From: Deltaproteobacteria bacterium
GTDB lineage: Bacteria > Bdellovibrionota_C > UBA2361 > SZUA-149 > JAITKM01
Assembly (NCBI GenBank): GCA_031278395.1
Contig: JAITKM010000014.1
Span: 1-45,839 of the forward strand
Direction: 5' to 3'
DNA length: 45,839 nucleotides
Part shown: positions 33,256 through 42,185 of the stretch, one piece after another
Layout of the letters: the number at the start of each line of letters is the position of its first letter
Numbering within the stretch: the stretch's first letter is position 1
The notes under the pieces: generated by a model
Database searches by the model: none
Seen by the model: the letters and a program-made list of their open reading frames with translations, nothing else
What the model was told of the DNA's origin: nothing
Position numbers and translations under genes: made by a program

Positions 33256-34305
33256 TTAAATATCCAAAATACTCCACTGCGGTAAAGCTGAAATATAAAA
33301 ATCAGAAATACCGGCTTGACCTTCAAGCAAAACTCGCGCTGCCAGACTGGCAATCATTGAGGCATTATCTGTGCACCAACGACGTTCGGGAACAATAAAT
33401 TCAACCTTTTGTTCACGGGCTTCGTTCTCTAACCAAATGCGTAAATATTGATTAGCAGCCACACCACCAACTAAAATTAAATTTCTAGGACGCACTCTAC
33501 GCATCGCTGCTACCGTCTTATCCACTAAAGCTTTAATTATAGCCTGCTGCACTGCGGCTGCTACATCGTTGATAATTTGCTCAGACAAATTCTCTTTACT
33601 CTGCGCCAGACTGTTAACTAATCTTCCAACAGCCGTCTTTAATCCACTAAAACTAAAAGCCTCATTAACTCCTGCTAGCCCGACTGGTAACTTATAAGCC
33701 AAGGCATTACCCAATGCTGCCCTTTGGGAAAGAATTGCGCCACCAGGATAACCTAGCCCTAATAAATTTGCTGACTTGTCAAAAGCTTCTCCTGCCGCAT
33801 CGTCTCTAGTTTTAGCGATAATTTCGTAGCGCCTGAAACTTTTCATAAAAACTAACATGGTATGCCCACCTGAAACCACTAGCGCTAGGGCGGGATATTG
33901 CAGCGGTTTACCCATCAGTTCAGCAGAAAAAATATGACCTTCAACATGATTTAAAGCTAAGAGTTGAAGTTTACGCATTGCAGCAAAAGCTTTTGCAAAA
34001 CAAAGCCCAACTAATAAACAACCATTTAGACCAGGTCCGCGTGTTACTGCAACTGTAGAAATATCGTCTTTTTTAATTTTAGCTTGAGATAAAATGTTTT
34101 CAAACAGAATCGGTAAATTATTAAAATGCTCACGAGCTGCAAGTTCTGGTACAACACCGCCATATGGTTCGTGTAATTTTATTTGAGAAGAAACAACCTC
34201 TGAGACAAGCAATTTTTCTGATAAAACTTCGCCCGCTAAAACTTTTTTTATATCTAAGATAGCCAAGGCTGTCTCGTCACAACTTGTATCGATAGCTAAC
34301 AACAT
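33256..34305 (-). CDS. tsaD: tRNA N6-adenosine threonylcarbamoyltransferase TsaD
   Basis: Kae1/Gcp-family enzyme, 349 residues, which transfers the threonylcarbamoyl group to A37 of ANN-decoding tRNAs together with TsaB and TsaE. It opens LLAIDTSCDETALAILD, has TRGPGLNGCLLVGL, the iron-binding HVEGH (His120, His124), VVSGGHTMLV, SFSGLKTAV and GGVAANQYLR, with the late metal Asp in CTDNASMIA. Length is normal. Its start lies 2 bases after the DUF1844 stop, so the two are co-transcribed. Confidence 0.96.
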   Translation of the reverse strand: MLLAIDTSCDETALAILDIKKVLAGEVLSEKLLVSEVVSSQIKLHEPYGGVVPELAAREHFNNLPILFENILSQAKIKKDDISTVAVTRGPGLNGCLLVGLCFAKAFAAMRKLQLLALNHVEGHIFSAELMGKPLQYPALALVVSGGHTMLVFMKSFRRYEIIAKTRDDAAGEAFDKSANLLGLGYPGGAILSQRAALGNALAYKLPVGLAGVNEAFSFSGLKTAVGRLVNSLAQSKENLSEQIINDVAAAVQQAIIKALVDKTVAAMRRVRPRNLILVGGVAANQYLRIWLENEAREQKVEFIVPERRWCTDNASMIASLAARVLLEGQAGISDFYISALPQWSILDI

Positions 34306-34307
34306 TG

Positions 34308-34616
34308 CTAATTCTTAATTGCTTTAACATATGCTAATTTTAAGCTGCTTAAGATTTCTGTGAATAAGGTAGTTTCATCTGACGTTAAATTACTTTTGGT
34401 TTTCTCTTCTAAAAGAGATAACACGTCAATTGTTTGGCGAGCAATCGGCAGATTCTTAGCTTTTTGATTAGTTGTTGGATCTGGAATTTCACCTAAACAA
34501 ACCATGGTTTGTGTGGCTAGCCCCATTAAAAAAGCTGAAAAGGTAAGTTGAGGCTCATCCTTATTTATATTATTCTGATCACTCTCTTGTTTTGTTTTAT
34601 TTTCTTGCTCGCTCAT
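34308..34616 (-). CDS. DUF1844 protein
   Basis: A 102-residue DUF1844 protein. An N-terminal charged, Gln/Asn/Lys-rich stretch (~1-22) precedes the conserved core LTFSAFLMGLATQTMVCLGEIPDP, then LPIARQTIDVLSLLEEKTKSNLT and a helix LFTEILSSLKLAYVKAIK. Function is unknown. The family is common in Deltaproteobacteria, Acidobacteria and Planctomycetes. It is directly upstream of tsaD on the same strand and divergent from the carD operon. TTTAAAGGA before the start provides a plausible ribosome site. Confidence 0.87.
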   Translation of the reverse strand: MSEQENKTKQESDQNNINKDEPQLTFSAFLMGLATQTMVCLGEIPDPTTNQKAKNLPIARQTIDVLSLLEEKTKSNLTSDETTLFTEILSSLKLAYVKAIKN

Positions 34617-34680
34617 AAATCAACTATCCTTTAAAAATTTTTTGAACGACTACCAATTTTAAATCAGTAATGCAATATAG

Positions 34681-34707
34681 AAAGCCTCTCTCTTCGAGGG
34701 AGGCTTT
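34681..34707. other. GC-rich hairpin in the DUF1844/carD divergent region
   Basis: AAAGCCTCTCTC and GAGGGAGGCTTT pair almost fully (one G-T pair) around a three-base loop. It has the form of a terminator stem, but neither strand has a following T-run and no gene ends here. It may be a relic terminator or a regulatory structure. Confidence 0.5.
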
Positions 34708-34790
34708 ACTATGGTTAAATTTCCTACTTAATTCCAAAAAGCTAGTGTTTATAATTAATTATAAAAAAGTTATTTATTTTGTGCGCAAAA

Positions 34791-34819
34791 TAGACATCAG
34801 AACAATTTTTTGCTATACT
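34791..34819 (+). promoter_or_regulatory. Sigma-70 type promoter of the carD-pyrR unit
   Basis: TAGACA (-35, five of six consensus), a 17-base spacer and TATACT (-10, five of six) preceded by TG at the extended -10 position. Transcription would start near 34826, giving a ~55-base leader before carD. This is the best housekeeping promoter seen in the window. Confidence 0.75.
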
Positions 34820-34880
34820 CTGCCCGTTTTTTGTGTATTCAAAATCCTTTTTATAAATTTAAAAATAAAATTGAGAGAGT

Positions 34881-35387
34881 ATGGTCGCTATGTCTGAATT
34901 TAATATAGGTGAAAAGATTGTATATCCCGGACAGGGGGTTTGTATTGTTGATGATATTCAAACTTTAAAAATTTCTAATGAATCGCAACAGTTTCTATTT
35001 TTGTCTGTACTTGAAACCAATCCACTTAAAAAGATAAAAGTTCCGTTAACCCAAGTTAAAAAAGTTGGATTAAGGCGGATTATTGACCAAAAGACAGCCA
35101 ATAAAGTTTATGAAGTTTTACGAGACCGCGATGTCGTCATTGATAATCAAACTTGGAATCGCAGATTAAGAGAATATACTCAAAAAATCAAAACTGGTTC
35201 GGTTTTTGAAATTGCTAAAGTTATTCGTGACTTATCAGTTATCAAATCTGATAAAGAGCTTTCCTCAAGTGAAAAACAAATGTTTGACACAGCACAAGGA
35301 TTGTTAGTCAAAGAAATCTCTATCGCTAAGTCAAGTCCAGAGGATGCGGTCAAAGCTGAATTGGATGTGCTTTGCCATAACATCTGA
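34881..35387 (+). CDS. CarD/CdnL-family RNA-polymerase-binding regulator
   Basis: A 168-residue CarD/CdnL protein, which binds the RNA polymerase beta subunit and stabilises open promoter complexes at rRNA and housekeeping genes. The N-terminal Tudor-like RID is FNIGEKIVYPGQGVCIVDDI through LSVLETNPLKKIKVPLTQVKKVGLRRI. The helical C-terminal DNA-binding part has the Trp in TWNRRLREYTQKIKTGSVFEIAKVIRDL and a SSSEKQMFDTAQGLLVKEISIA helix. The start could be the ATG used here or the one 9 bases later, which yields MSEFNIGE. It is followed after 17 bases by pyrR and probably co-transcribed with it. Confidence 0.9.
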   Translation: MVAMSEFNIGEKIVYPGQGVCIVDDIQTLKISNESQQFLFLSVLETNPLKKIKVPLTQVKKVGLRRIIDQKTANKVYEVLRDRDVVIDNQTWNRRLREYTQKIKTGSVFEIAKVIRDLSVIKSDKELSSSEKQMFDTAQGLLVKEISIAKSSPEDAVKAELDVLCHNI

Positions 35388-35404
35388 GTAATGGAAAATT
35401 TGAA

Positions 35405-35953
35405 ATGGAAAGTAAAAAATCTTCTGTCTCAACTATTATAAAAGATTCCGCTCAACTAGATAGAATTATCACACGTATCACATATCAAATTTTAGATAAC
35501 CACAATGGCGCTGAGCATTTGGCAATTGTAGGCATAAAGGACCGTGGCGAAATTTTTGCGCAGCGGATTGTTAAGAAAATCAAAGAAATTGAAAAGCTTG
35601 ATATCCCTTTAGGGGTGGTTGACCCAACCTTATATCGGGATGATTTTATTCATACTCCAGAATTGCCACTCAGTAGATATACGCAACTGTCCTTTAATAT
35701 AGAAGCTGTAACCATTATCTTAGTGGACGATATTCTTGGCACTGGCAGAACTATTCGGGCGGCTATTGATTGTATTCTTGATTTTGGCAGACCAATTAAT
35801 ATTGAAGTTGCCGTTTTGTGTGATAGAAAAGCTAATGAGTTTCCAATTGTTGCTAAATATGTTGGTCGTAAAACTTATATTGAGCCGAATAAAAAACTAA
35901 TAGTTCATGTCAAAGAACGCGACGGCGAAGATAAAATCTATTGTACTTCCTAA
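35405..35953 (+). CDS. pyrR: PyrR-like phosphoribosyltransferase/pyr regulator
   Basis: A 182-residue type I phosphoribosyltransferase of the PyrR family (UPRTase activity and/or RNA-binding attenuation of pyr genes). It has IVGIKDRGEIFAQRI, PLGVVDPTLYRDD, the PRPP loop LVDDILGTGRTIRAA (residues 106-120), FGRPINIEVAVLCDRKANEFPIVAKYVG. These are PyrR blocks, with DPTLYRDD for the usual DITLYRDD. No pyrimidine genes adjoin, so whether it still regulates is unclear; a salvage enzyme is the alternative. It lies between carD and a DUF6178 gene on the same strand. Confidence 0.87.
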   Translation: MESKKSSVSTIIKDSAQLDRIITRITYQILDNHNGAEHLAIVGIKDRGEIFAQRIVKKIKEIEKLDIPLGVVDPTLYRDDFIHTPELPLSRYTQLSFNIEAVTIILVDDILGTGRTIRAAIDCILDFGRPINIEVAVLCDRKANEFPIVAKYVGRKTYIEPNKKLIVHVKERDGEDKIYCTS

Positions 35954-35995
35954 TTTTTCCATCCTGCCGCTGGGTGGCGGACATATACTAAATTT

Positions 35996-37282
35996 ATGAA
36001 TCATGAATTAAATCTCATCAGTTTATCTAATTCGCAACTGGCGAAAAAACTATATCACGGCGAGTTAACAGAACAAGAAATTAAACAATTACCAGCACAG
36101 GTTGTGTATTTGGCGCTCAAAACTATTGGGCTAGATTCAGCGCAGGAAATTATTACTGCTTTAAGTCCGCACCAGTATCAGCTCGCCTTGGATTTCGAGT
36201 TCTGGTCAGATGACAGAATTAATGAGAATCAGGTTTGGAACTGGCTAACTGTGATTGATGAGAACACTGATTTTGAAGCCTTAGATAATTTTTTAAAACA
36301 AGTTGACCAGAACATTCTAATTTTTTTTATTTGCAAATATGTTCAAGTTGAAGTTCATGAAGAACCAACTGAAATGCCACCGACAGCGCAAGCTTATACT
36401 CCAGACTTAGGCTATACTTGGTTGACTATTGAAACTGGTAATGTCGAAAATGACCGCAAGTTAGGTAAAATTTTAGCTTATATTTTTGAACAGAACCCTG
36501 ATTATTTTTATCGTCTGATGTATATGCCTCATAGTTGTACGCCAAGTTTTTTGGAAGAAACATCCTTCTTAGCCAAAGAAACTCGAATCAGTACTGAAGG
36601 CATTCCAGAGTTAAAGTTAGCTTGGCAAATGAATAGTGCGTTAGAGATAAAGGCAATTTTACCGTTATTAAAAAACGCTACTAAAACAGATTATAATTTT
36701 TTTAAAAAATCTAATTATCCTTTGCCTAAGGGAGTGTATTCTATTGAGCCGCTAAGGACTTTTATCCAAACTATAATTCAAGATAACCAGAATTTAATTT
36801 TTGATATTGAATATGATTTTGCAGGTTTATTAAATGCTGCTATTGTTTTTTGTAAAATAGATTTTTCAGATTTTGAGCAAATTCAAAAACTAGCTGAGAA
36901 GGTTAAGGGGGCGGTTAATCTGGGGCTTGAAAAGTTATCTAACGAGTTGTCAGATGAGTCGATTACTAATTATGCTCTAATCTATAAACAGGTTGGGATT
37001 CAGAATTTATATCGTTTGGGATTAACTGAGCTCAAAAATTTAAAATTGTTTGCACAAAAAATAATCCGTGAACTGCCGCCTGATACAAATTTAGAACCAG
37101 CTTTAACAGTTGTGTTAGAAACTCTAACTTCTCTTTTCCCGGAGTATCCGGTTTTGATTGATGAATTAAAACAAAACAGCGCTATTTTAAATCTTTTACC
37201 TACGACTAAAGCTTTTGAAAAACTTTCAGAATTAGAAGAAGCTAAAGCATTTTTGCAGCCTGTAATCACAATGAACTTGTAG
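35996..37282 (+). CDS. DUF6178 protein
   Basis: A 428-residue cytoplasmic protein that I match to DUF6178, known mostly from deltaproteobacterial genomes and of unknown function. Landmarks are LSPHQYQLALDFEFWSDDRI near residue 61-80, VWNWLTVIDE, ILIFFICKYVQVEVHEE, a DLGYTWLTIE segment, and AKETRISTEGIPEL in the middle. The rest is alpha-helical and Leu-rich, with no membrane helix, signal peptide or catalytic motif visible. It follows pyrR by 42 bases in the same orientation and ends convergent with the DUF4340 gene. Confidence 0.65.
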   Translation: MNHELNLISLSNSQLAKKLYHGELTEQEIKQLPAQVVYLALKTIGLDSAQEIITALSPHQYQLALDFEFWSDDRINENQVWNWLTVIDENTDFEALDNFLKQVDQNILIFFICKYVQVEVHEEPTEMPPTAQAYTPDLGYTWLTIETGNVENDRKLGKILAYIFEQNPDYFYRLMYMPHSCTPSFLEETSFLAKETRISTEGIPELKLAWQMNSALEIKAILPLLKNATKTDYNFFKKSNYPLPKGVYSIEPLRTFIQTIIQDNQNLIFDIEYDFAGLLNAAIVFCKIDFSDFEQIQKLAEKVKGAVNLGLEKLSNELSDESITNYALIYKQVGIQNLYRLGLTELKNLKLFAQKIIRELPPDTNLEPALTVVLETLTSLFPEYPVLIDELKQNSAILNLLPTTKAFEKLSELEEAKAFLQPVITMNL

Positions 37283-37473
37283 GGGCGTGCCAAAATTCGC
37301 TACGATTAATTTCGCATTGCCATCACCCGTTTCCGTCTAAATTGTTTATTGTAAGTTTCCCTTTGGGGTCAGCTAGCGTTTCTTGCTTTCCCTTTGTTGT
37401 TTTTGGGGAACAGGTTATTGTATCGGACTTTCCGTCACATCTACGATAATTTTTTCCTAAATTTCATACACAA

Positions 37474-37495
37474 GCAGGATTGCCTGCGCTACATT
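37474..37495. repeat. Small palindromic repeat at the end of the DUF4340 gene
   Basis: GCAGG-ATTG-CCTGC forms a five-pair hairpin followed by GCTACATT. The latter (AATGTAGC on the other strand) supplies the last Met codon and stop of the DUF4340 gene. The motif echoes 31679-31708 and 24741-24756, pointing to a dispersed intergenic repeat. Confidence 0.55.
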
Positions 37496-39030
37496 AACAT
37501 CTCCTTTAACTCTTGGACAACAACAGAGCTAATGATAGCCATAGTTTCCTTACCATCTTGAACTCGAATAGTTGCAAAGCACGGAGGTTTATCCGCTTGA
37601 GCTTTAGAAGTTTTTGTTTTGACGTCTTTGTTTTTTAAAACCTCACCCCTAATCACAAGACTTGAAATTTGACCAGAATTTTCGATAATTTTAATTTCTA
37701 AACTAGCCGAGTCCTTATTTTGAGCTGGAGAAGTCCCAAGACTATTATAGGCAATAACTTGGAGGTTTAAAATTTTACTAAGATCAGAATCAAAACTTCC
37801 ATTTTGCTTAGTCAAAATTTTCTCCTGCCCCAGACTAACTAACTTCACAGAATCAATCTTTGATACATCCAATTTTCTAAAAGGCTTGCGATCCTTAAAA
37901 TAATCCGCCGCACCAAGAAAAGACTGATAAATTGCCCCAGACAATTTATAAACAAAAGGCGAAGTTTCTAATTTTGAAAAATAAACTTTTTGCAAATCCT
38001 CTTCCTTTTTACCAAACTCTGGTTGCCAAATTTCCATTTCATCACCATAATTTGCCACCACCGTTTGCCCAAAAAGTATTTTAGGCAGCTTGATATTTTT
38101 AGCTCGCCCCTGACCTGTCGTCACTTCTTTCCCACCTTCTCCCTGAATTGCTCCTTTAATTGCTCCCTTAATTGTTAGCTCCACAACTAATTCAGCCGGC
38201 GCAAGTCCTAAGAATCTAAGCTCTGTCATACCTTTGTCTAAAAATCTTTCCACTGTCCAATTCAAAATAGTATTGAAATTTTTCTCAACAAGTTCTTTAT
38301 CAGCTAAAAACTTGCCACCCTCTGCAAAAACAAACCATTCATCATCTTCAGCTTTTACAAACTGTAATGCTGGCTTGCCAAACGGCTGAATTAAGACTTC
38401 ACTTAGCTGCTCTAAATCTATCTCATATGGCTTAGAACTTCGCACCTGCCCTGCCACTAAATCCAAATCATTAAACACAAAGTTATCTACTAAATAAACA
38501 TTACTATCACCTTTAATGCGCAGGTAACGATGTCCACTAAGAAAATTTAAATCGCCAAATTCAAGAGATCTTTCTTTGCCATCGCTAATATTAAAAACTA
38601 AATGTGGTTGAGCTAGCCCATAATCTGCCAAATCTGCGGCTTGTTCGTTTTGATGAATTACACCTCGAATCCGCAGCTCACCAAGTAAATTAATTATTTT
38701 ATTAACCTGCTGCACGTTGACTACCGCACCTGCTGGCGACATTAACACCCACTTAGGTTGAATAGTATTAAATATTCCTACCTTATCGAAACTATCTGGA
38801 ATTTGCTGGTCAGCGCCTTTTTCAAAATTTAGTTCAATAGCAAAGCTTTCGTTTTTATTTTTAAAACCTAAAAAAAACACTTTCTCTGAATTAATCTGAA
38901 GCGGATTAATTTCTGGCAATTCTGTCCCTGCGATTTTTATTTGTTTCTGATTTTTAAATTCAGTCTGATAAATGTAGCCTCCGCAGACTAACAGAATAAT
39001 TAACAAGAGTAGTATTCTATAAATTTTCAT
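37489..39030 (-). CDS. DUF4340 membrane-anchored protein
   Basis: A 513-residue protein with one N-terminal membrane helix (MKIYRILLLLIILLVCGGYIY) and a long periplasmic part containing DUF4340-type repeats: ADLADYGLAQPHLVFNI followed by SLEFGDLNFLSGHRYLRIKGDSNVYLVD. DUF4340 proteins often accompany Gld/ABC-type auxiliary transport genes; here none are adjacent, so the role is open. The reading frame extends 13 codons upstream to a GTG, but that stretch lies in the palindromic repeat at 39055-39097, so I start at the ATG that begins the signal anchor. Its stop is formed by another small repeat (37474-37495). It is divergent from metG. Confidence 0.77.
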   Translation of the reverse strand: MKIYRILLLLIILLVCGGYIYQTEFKNQKQIKIAGTELPEINPLQINSEKVFFLGFKNKNESFAIELNFEKGADQQIPDSFDKVGIFNTIQPKWVLMSPAGAVVNVQQVNKIINLLGELRIRGVIHQNEQAADLADYGLAQPHLVFNISDGKERSLEFGDLNFLSGHRYLRIKGDSNVYLVDNFVFNDLDLVAGQVRSSKPYEIDLEQLSEVLIQPFGKPALQFVKAEDDEWFVFAEGGKFLADKELVEKNFNTILNWTVERFLDKGMTELRFLGLAPAELVVELTIKGAIKGAIQGEGGKEVTTGQGRAKNIKLPKILFGQTVVANYGDEMEIWQPEFGKKEEDLQKVYFSKLETSPFVYKLSGAIYQSFLGAADYFKDRKPFRKLDVSKIDSVKLVSLGQEKILTKQNGSFDSDLSKILNLQVIAYNSLGTSPAQNKDSASLEIKIIENSGQISSLVIRGEVLKNKDVKTKTSKAQADKPPCFATIRVQDGKETMAIISSVVVQELKEMLM

Positions 39031-39054
39031 AACCAACCAGGCATTAATCTTTAT

Positions 39055-39097
39055 AACCACAGAGGACACAGAGTTTTTTTCTGCGCTCTCTGTGGTT
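39055..39097. repeat. Palindromic repeat, AACCACAGAG...CTCTGTGGTT
   Basis: Perfect 10-base arms around a 23-base loop that itself contains GACACAGAG against CTGCGCTCTC. It lies between the divergent DUF4340 and metG genes. The right arm CTCTCTGTGGTTTAA is shared with 22217-22284, and a worn copy is near 31803-31857. Repeats of this CCACAGAG type are, to my recollection, scattered in many environmental bacterial genomes, with unknown role. Confidence 0.75.
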
Positions 39098-39199
39098 TAA
39101 TAAATAAATTTTATAACTATGTATTGCAAAAAAAACAAAATTTACTTATACATTATTTTCGATTTAAAATCATCTATAATCATCACTTTTTTTATTAGC

Positions 39200-40879
39200 A
39201 TGAACTCACATAATAAACATTTCCAAAAACGTTATTTAATAACTGCTGCTCTACCCTATTCCAACGGAAAACTACATGTAGGTCATATTGCAGGCTCATA
39301 TTTACCTTCTGATATTTTTGTCCGTTATTTAAAACTAAACCAAGCTAACGCTATGTTTATTTGCGGTTCTGATGATCATGGCGTTGCGATTACAATTACT
39401 GCTGAAAAAGAAAACAAAACACCTCGCGAAACCGCTGAGTTTTACAACCAAAAGCAAAAAGAAAATTTTGTTAGCCTAGGCATTAATTTTGATATTTATA
39501 GTTCCACTTGCGGCAATCCTTTTCATACTAAAACTAGCCAAGACCTTTTTTTAGAGCTTTATAATAAAGGCTATTTTGACAAAATTGAAACTGACCAATT
39601 CTACGATACTGTTAAAAATAAATTTCTAGCTGATCGCTATGTTAAAGGCGAGTGTAGTTACTGTGGCGCCAAAAATCAAAATAGTGATCAGTGTGAGGAG
39701 TGTGGTAAAGCGCTAGATACTGAAACTCTTAAAAATCCAATCAGCATGCTTTCACAAACTCCCGCTATTTTAAAGAAGACCACTCACTGGTTTTTAGATT
39801 TATCAAAATCAGAGTCGATTGTTGCCGAATGGCTTGAAGCGGCTGAAATCAAAGAAAATACCAAAAATTTTGTCAAAGGCTTGTTATCCACTGGTTTAGT
39901 AAAACGTTCGATGACCCGCGACTTGACTTGGGGTATTCCTGTCCCGCTGGCTGACCCAGAAGCCAAAGATAAAGTTTTATATGTTTGGTTTGATGCGCCT
40001 ATTGGCTATATTTCAAATACCAAAGAATTGTGTCAGCGGAAATTTGGCTCTGCCGACAAATACCAAGAATGGTGGAAAGATAAAGATTGCAAAATTTATC
40101 ATTTCATTGGCGAAGATAACACAATTTTCCACGCCGTGATTTGGATCGCGATGTTGCATGCTGAAGGGTCATTTAATTTGCCAACTGGTGTGGCTGTAAA
40201 TAATTTTCTGAATATTAAATTTTCTAATACTGAGGCTGCTGAAAAAATTTCTAAATCTAGGGGCAGTGCAATTTGGATTGATGATTTTATTGCGCAGGGT
40301 GGCGACCCCGATGGTTTGCGTTATTACTTAACTATGATTGCCCCAGAGCAAGCTCGGACTGTCTATAATCCACTAGACTATGTTACTAGATATAACAGTG
40401 AATTAGGGAATGTCTTAGGTAATTTAGTGAGTCGAGTCGTCGCTATGGTGAATAAAAATTTTAATGGTATTATTTTAAATCTAGATCCTGCTAAGCTAGA
40501 CGAAAGCAGCAAAAGAATTTTTGGTTTATTAAAAAACACGCAACAGGTTGTAGGCGAAAACATCGAAAACTATTATTTTAAAAGCGCCTTAGAGGATGTC
40601 ATGAATTTTTGTCGACAATGTAATCGTTATCTGGATGAGCAAGCCCCATGGAAACTACTTAAAACCGATCAAGAAAAAGCGCAGTTTATTTTATCTTGGA
40701 CTATTAATTTAATTAAAGATATTTCAATTTTAATTCAGCCATTTTTGCCATTTACCTCTGCAAAAATACACAAAATATTAAAAATCAATTCATATGCCCT
40801 ACACTGGAATAATATTGGAGAAACACTACCTGAAATGCAAATTGGTCAAGCTGAAATATTATTTCCTAAGATTGAATAA
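39200..40879 (+). CDS. metG: Methionyl-tRNA synthetase
   Basis: Class I aminoacyl-tRNA synthetase of 559 residues charging tRNA-Met. It has ITAALPYSNGKLHVGHIAGSY with HVGH as the HIGH motif (residues 26-29), four zinc-type cysteines in CSYCGAKN and CEECGKALD, VWFDAPIGYI, and KISKS (for KMSKS) near residue 327. The anticodon-binding helical domain ends at the C-terminus without the dimerisation OB-fold found in longer MetRS. The open frame goes back 27 codons to an ATG at 39119, but those residues are hydrophobic and unlike the family; the ATG used gives the normal N-terminus. mltB follows 5 bases after its stop. Confidence 0.95.
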   Translation: MNSHNKHFQKRYLITAALPYSNGKLHVGHIAGSYLPSDIFVRYLKLNQANAMFICGSDDHGVAITITAEKENKTPRETAEFYNQKQKENFVSLGINFDIYSSTCGNPFHTKTSQDLFLELYNKGYFDKIETDQFYDTVKNKFLADRYVKGECSYCGAKNQNSDQCEECGKALDTETLKNPISMLSQTPAILKKTTHWFLDLSKSESIVAEWLEAAEIKENTKNFVKGLLSTGLVKRSMTRDLTWGIPVPLADPEAKDKVLYVWFDAPIGYISNTKELCQRKFGSADKYQEWWKDKDCKIYHFIGEDNTIFHAVIWIAMLHAEGSFNLPTGVAVNNFLNIKFSNTEAAEKISKSRGSAIWIDDFIAQGGDPDGLRYYLTMIAPEQARTVYNPLDYVTRYNSELGNVLGNLVSRVVAMVNKNFNGIILNLDPAKLDESSKRIFGLLKNTQQVVGENIENYYFKSALEDVMNFCRQCNRYLDEQAPWKLLKTDQEKAQFILSWTINLIKDISILIQPFLPFTSAKIHKILKINSYALHWNNIGETLPEMQIGQAEILFPKIE

Positions 40880-40884
40880 AAAAT

Positions 40885-41862
40885 ATGACTATACCACAAA
40901 AAATTAAATTACTTTTTTTATTAAGAATAAGTTTTTTTCTTGAATTTTTTTTTATTTTTAATGTGTTCGCTCAAGCCAGTACTTCATTAGAAGCGCCACC
41001 CCAAGGCAGCAATCCACAAATTAAGGGGTGGGATTATGTTTATTTCCTTCTGCAAGAAAAAGGCATTGCCGAAGAAGTTTTATTGCCAATTTTTTCGGAT
41101 GCAAGAATGTCCGAATATTCGCCTTTAACTTTTAAAATTAAACCTAGCGAAAGTCATATTAATTATGCTCGTAGAAATTCTGCTCAAGAGCAACAGAATG
41201 CTTTTAAGTTTTACCTACAATATAAAAAGGAATTTCAAACTGCTGAAAAAAAATATTCTGTCCCAGCCAGTATTATTGCGGCGATTTTACAGATTGAAAC
41301 CCAATGTGGAAAATTCACAGGTAAAGAGTTGATTTTCTATAAATTAGCTTATCTGTCCTCTGCAACTTCTCCAGAAAGTATAGAAGCCAGTTATCGTCAG
41401 AATTTATCAGATGATCCTGAAATTGACTTTGATACTCTCTTAAAGAGAGCTAAAAAATTAGAAAATATCTTTTTGCCGCAATTAATTGCGACTCTAAAAC
41501 TTGCTAAATTAAACAAAGTTCATCCTTTGGAGTTAAAAGGTTCATATGCTGGGGCAATTGGTTTTCCTCAATTTTTACCTAACAATGTTTTTCTCTATGG
41601 CGTTGACGGTAACCGAGATGGCAAGATTGACCTGTATAATCCAATTGACGCTATTCATTCGGTTGGTAATTTTCTTAACAAGCATGGCTGGAAAAAAGCC
41701 AAATATACCAAAGAACAAAAAGAAAAATTAATTTTACACTACAACAAATCTACACCATATGCTCAGACTGTTATAGCTATGGCAGATGCTTTGAGATTAA
41801 AAATGTCAAAACTAACAAAGAAATCAACACATCCTGCCAAAAAGAAAAATAAGAAAAAATAA
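40885..41862 (+). CDS. mltB: Membrane-bound lytic murein transglycosylase B-like (SLT_2)
   Basis: A 325-residue periplasmic lytic transglycosylase of the MltB family. A signal peptide (LLRISFFLEFFFIFNVFAQ) probably ends after Ala29; no lipobox Cys is present, so it is likely soluble rather than a lipoprotein. The catalytic Glu138 is in PASIIAAILQIETQCGKFTG, followed by SYAGAIGFPQFLPNN and DGNRDGKIDLYNPIDAIHSVGNFL, the latter with the calcium-binding-like loop seen in Slt35. A Lys-rich tail closes the protein. It would cleave peptidoglycan to 1,6-anhydro products. Coupled by 5-base spacing to metG. Confidence 0.9.
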   Translation: MTIPQKIKLLFLLRISFFLEFFFIFNVFAQASTSLEAPPQGSNPQIKGWDYVYFLLQEKGIAEEVLLPIFSDARMSEYSPLTFKIKPSESHINYARRNSAQEQQNAFKFYLQYKKEFQTAEKKYSVPASIIAAILQIETQCGKFTGKELIFYKLAYLSSATSPESIEASYRQNLSDDPEIDFDTLLKRAKKLENIFLPQLIATLKLAKLNKVHPLELKGSYAGAIGFPQFLPNNVFLYGVDGNRDGKIDLYNPIDAIHSVGNFLNKHGWKKAKYTKEQKEKLILHYNKSTPYAQTVIAMADALRLKMSKLTKKSTHPAKKKNKKK

Positions 41863-42185
41863 CTTTCTCAAAAAAGGGAGCTAAATGGTTAATTGTTGAT
41901 TCACCTAATTCACAATTTTCATTAGTTAGATGAAATAAGTTTGTTTTTCTAGTTTGGGGTTATTTTTTTTATAATTGTTCAACTATCCTAAATTAAATAG
42001 TTATCAATTTTCATTTTAAACTTTTAACTTGCTAATTTTAAAGCTAATTTTTTAAATTTCTATTTAAATTAATAACAAATAAAGAACTCCATGAAAAAAA
42101 ATTTATTTTGTGTATTGTCCGAAATATCGTATATAGCCAAGCTTAATTTTTACGAAATACCAATAAAATTACATTTAAATTTAAT
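41863..42185. other. 323-base intergenic region before lpxD-bamD
   Basis: Very AT-rich and without a coding frame or RNA gene that I recognise. It should contain the promoter of the lpxD-bamD frame; several -10-like stretches are present and I cannot choose among them. No repeat family from elsewhere in the window was seen here. Confidence 0.5.

Noticed and set aside
39031-39069. GTG start of the DUF4340 protein
   Set aside because: The extra codons lie between and within the palindromic repeat at 39055-39097; the signal anchor begins at the ATG at 39030.
39119-39199. Longer MetRS N-terminus
   Set aside because: MetRS families begin shortly before the ALPYSNGKLHVGH block; the 27 extra residues are hydrophobic and unlike any MetRS.
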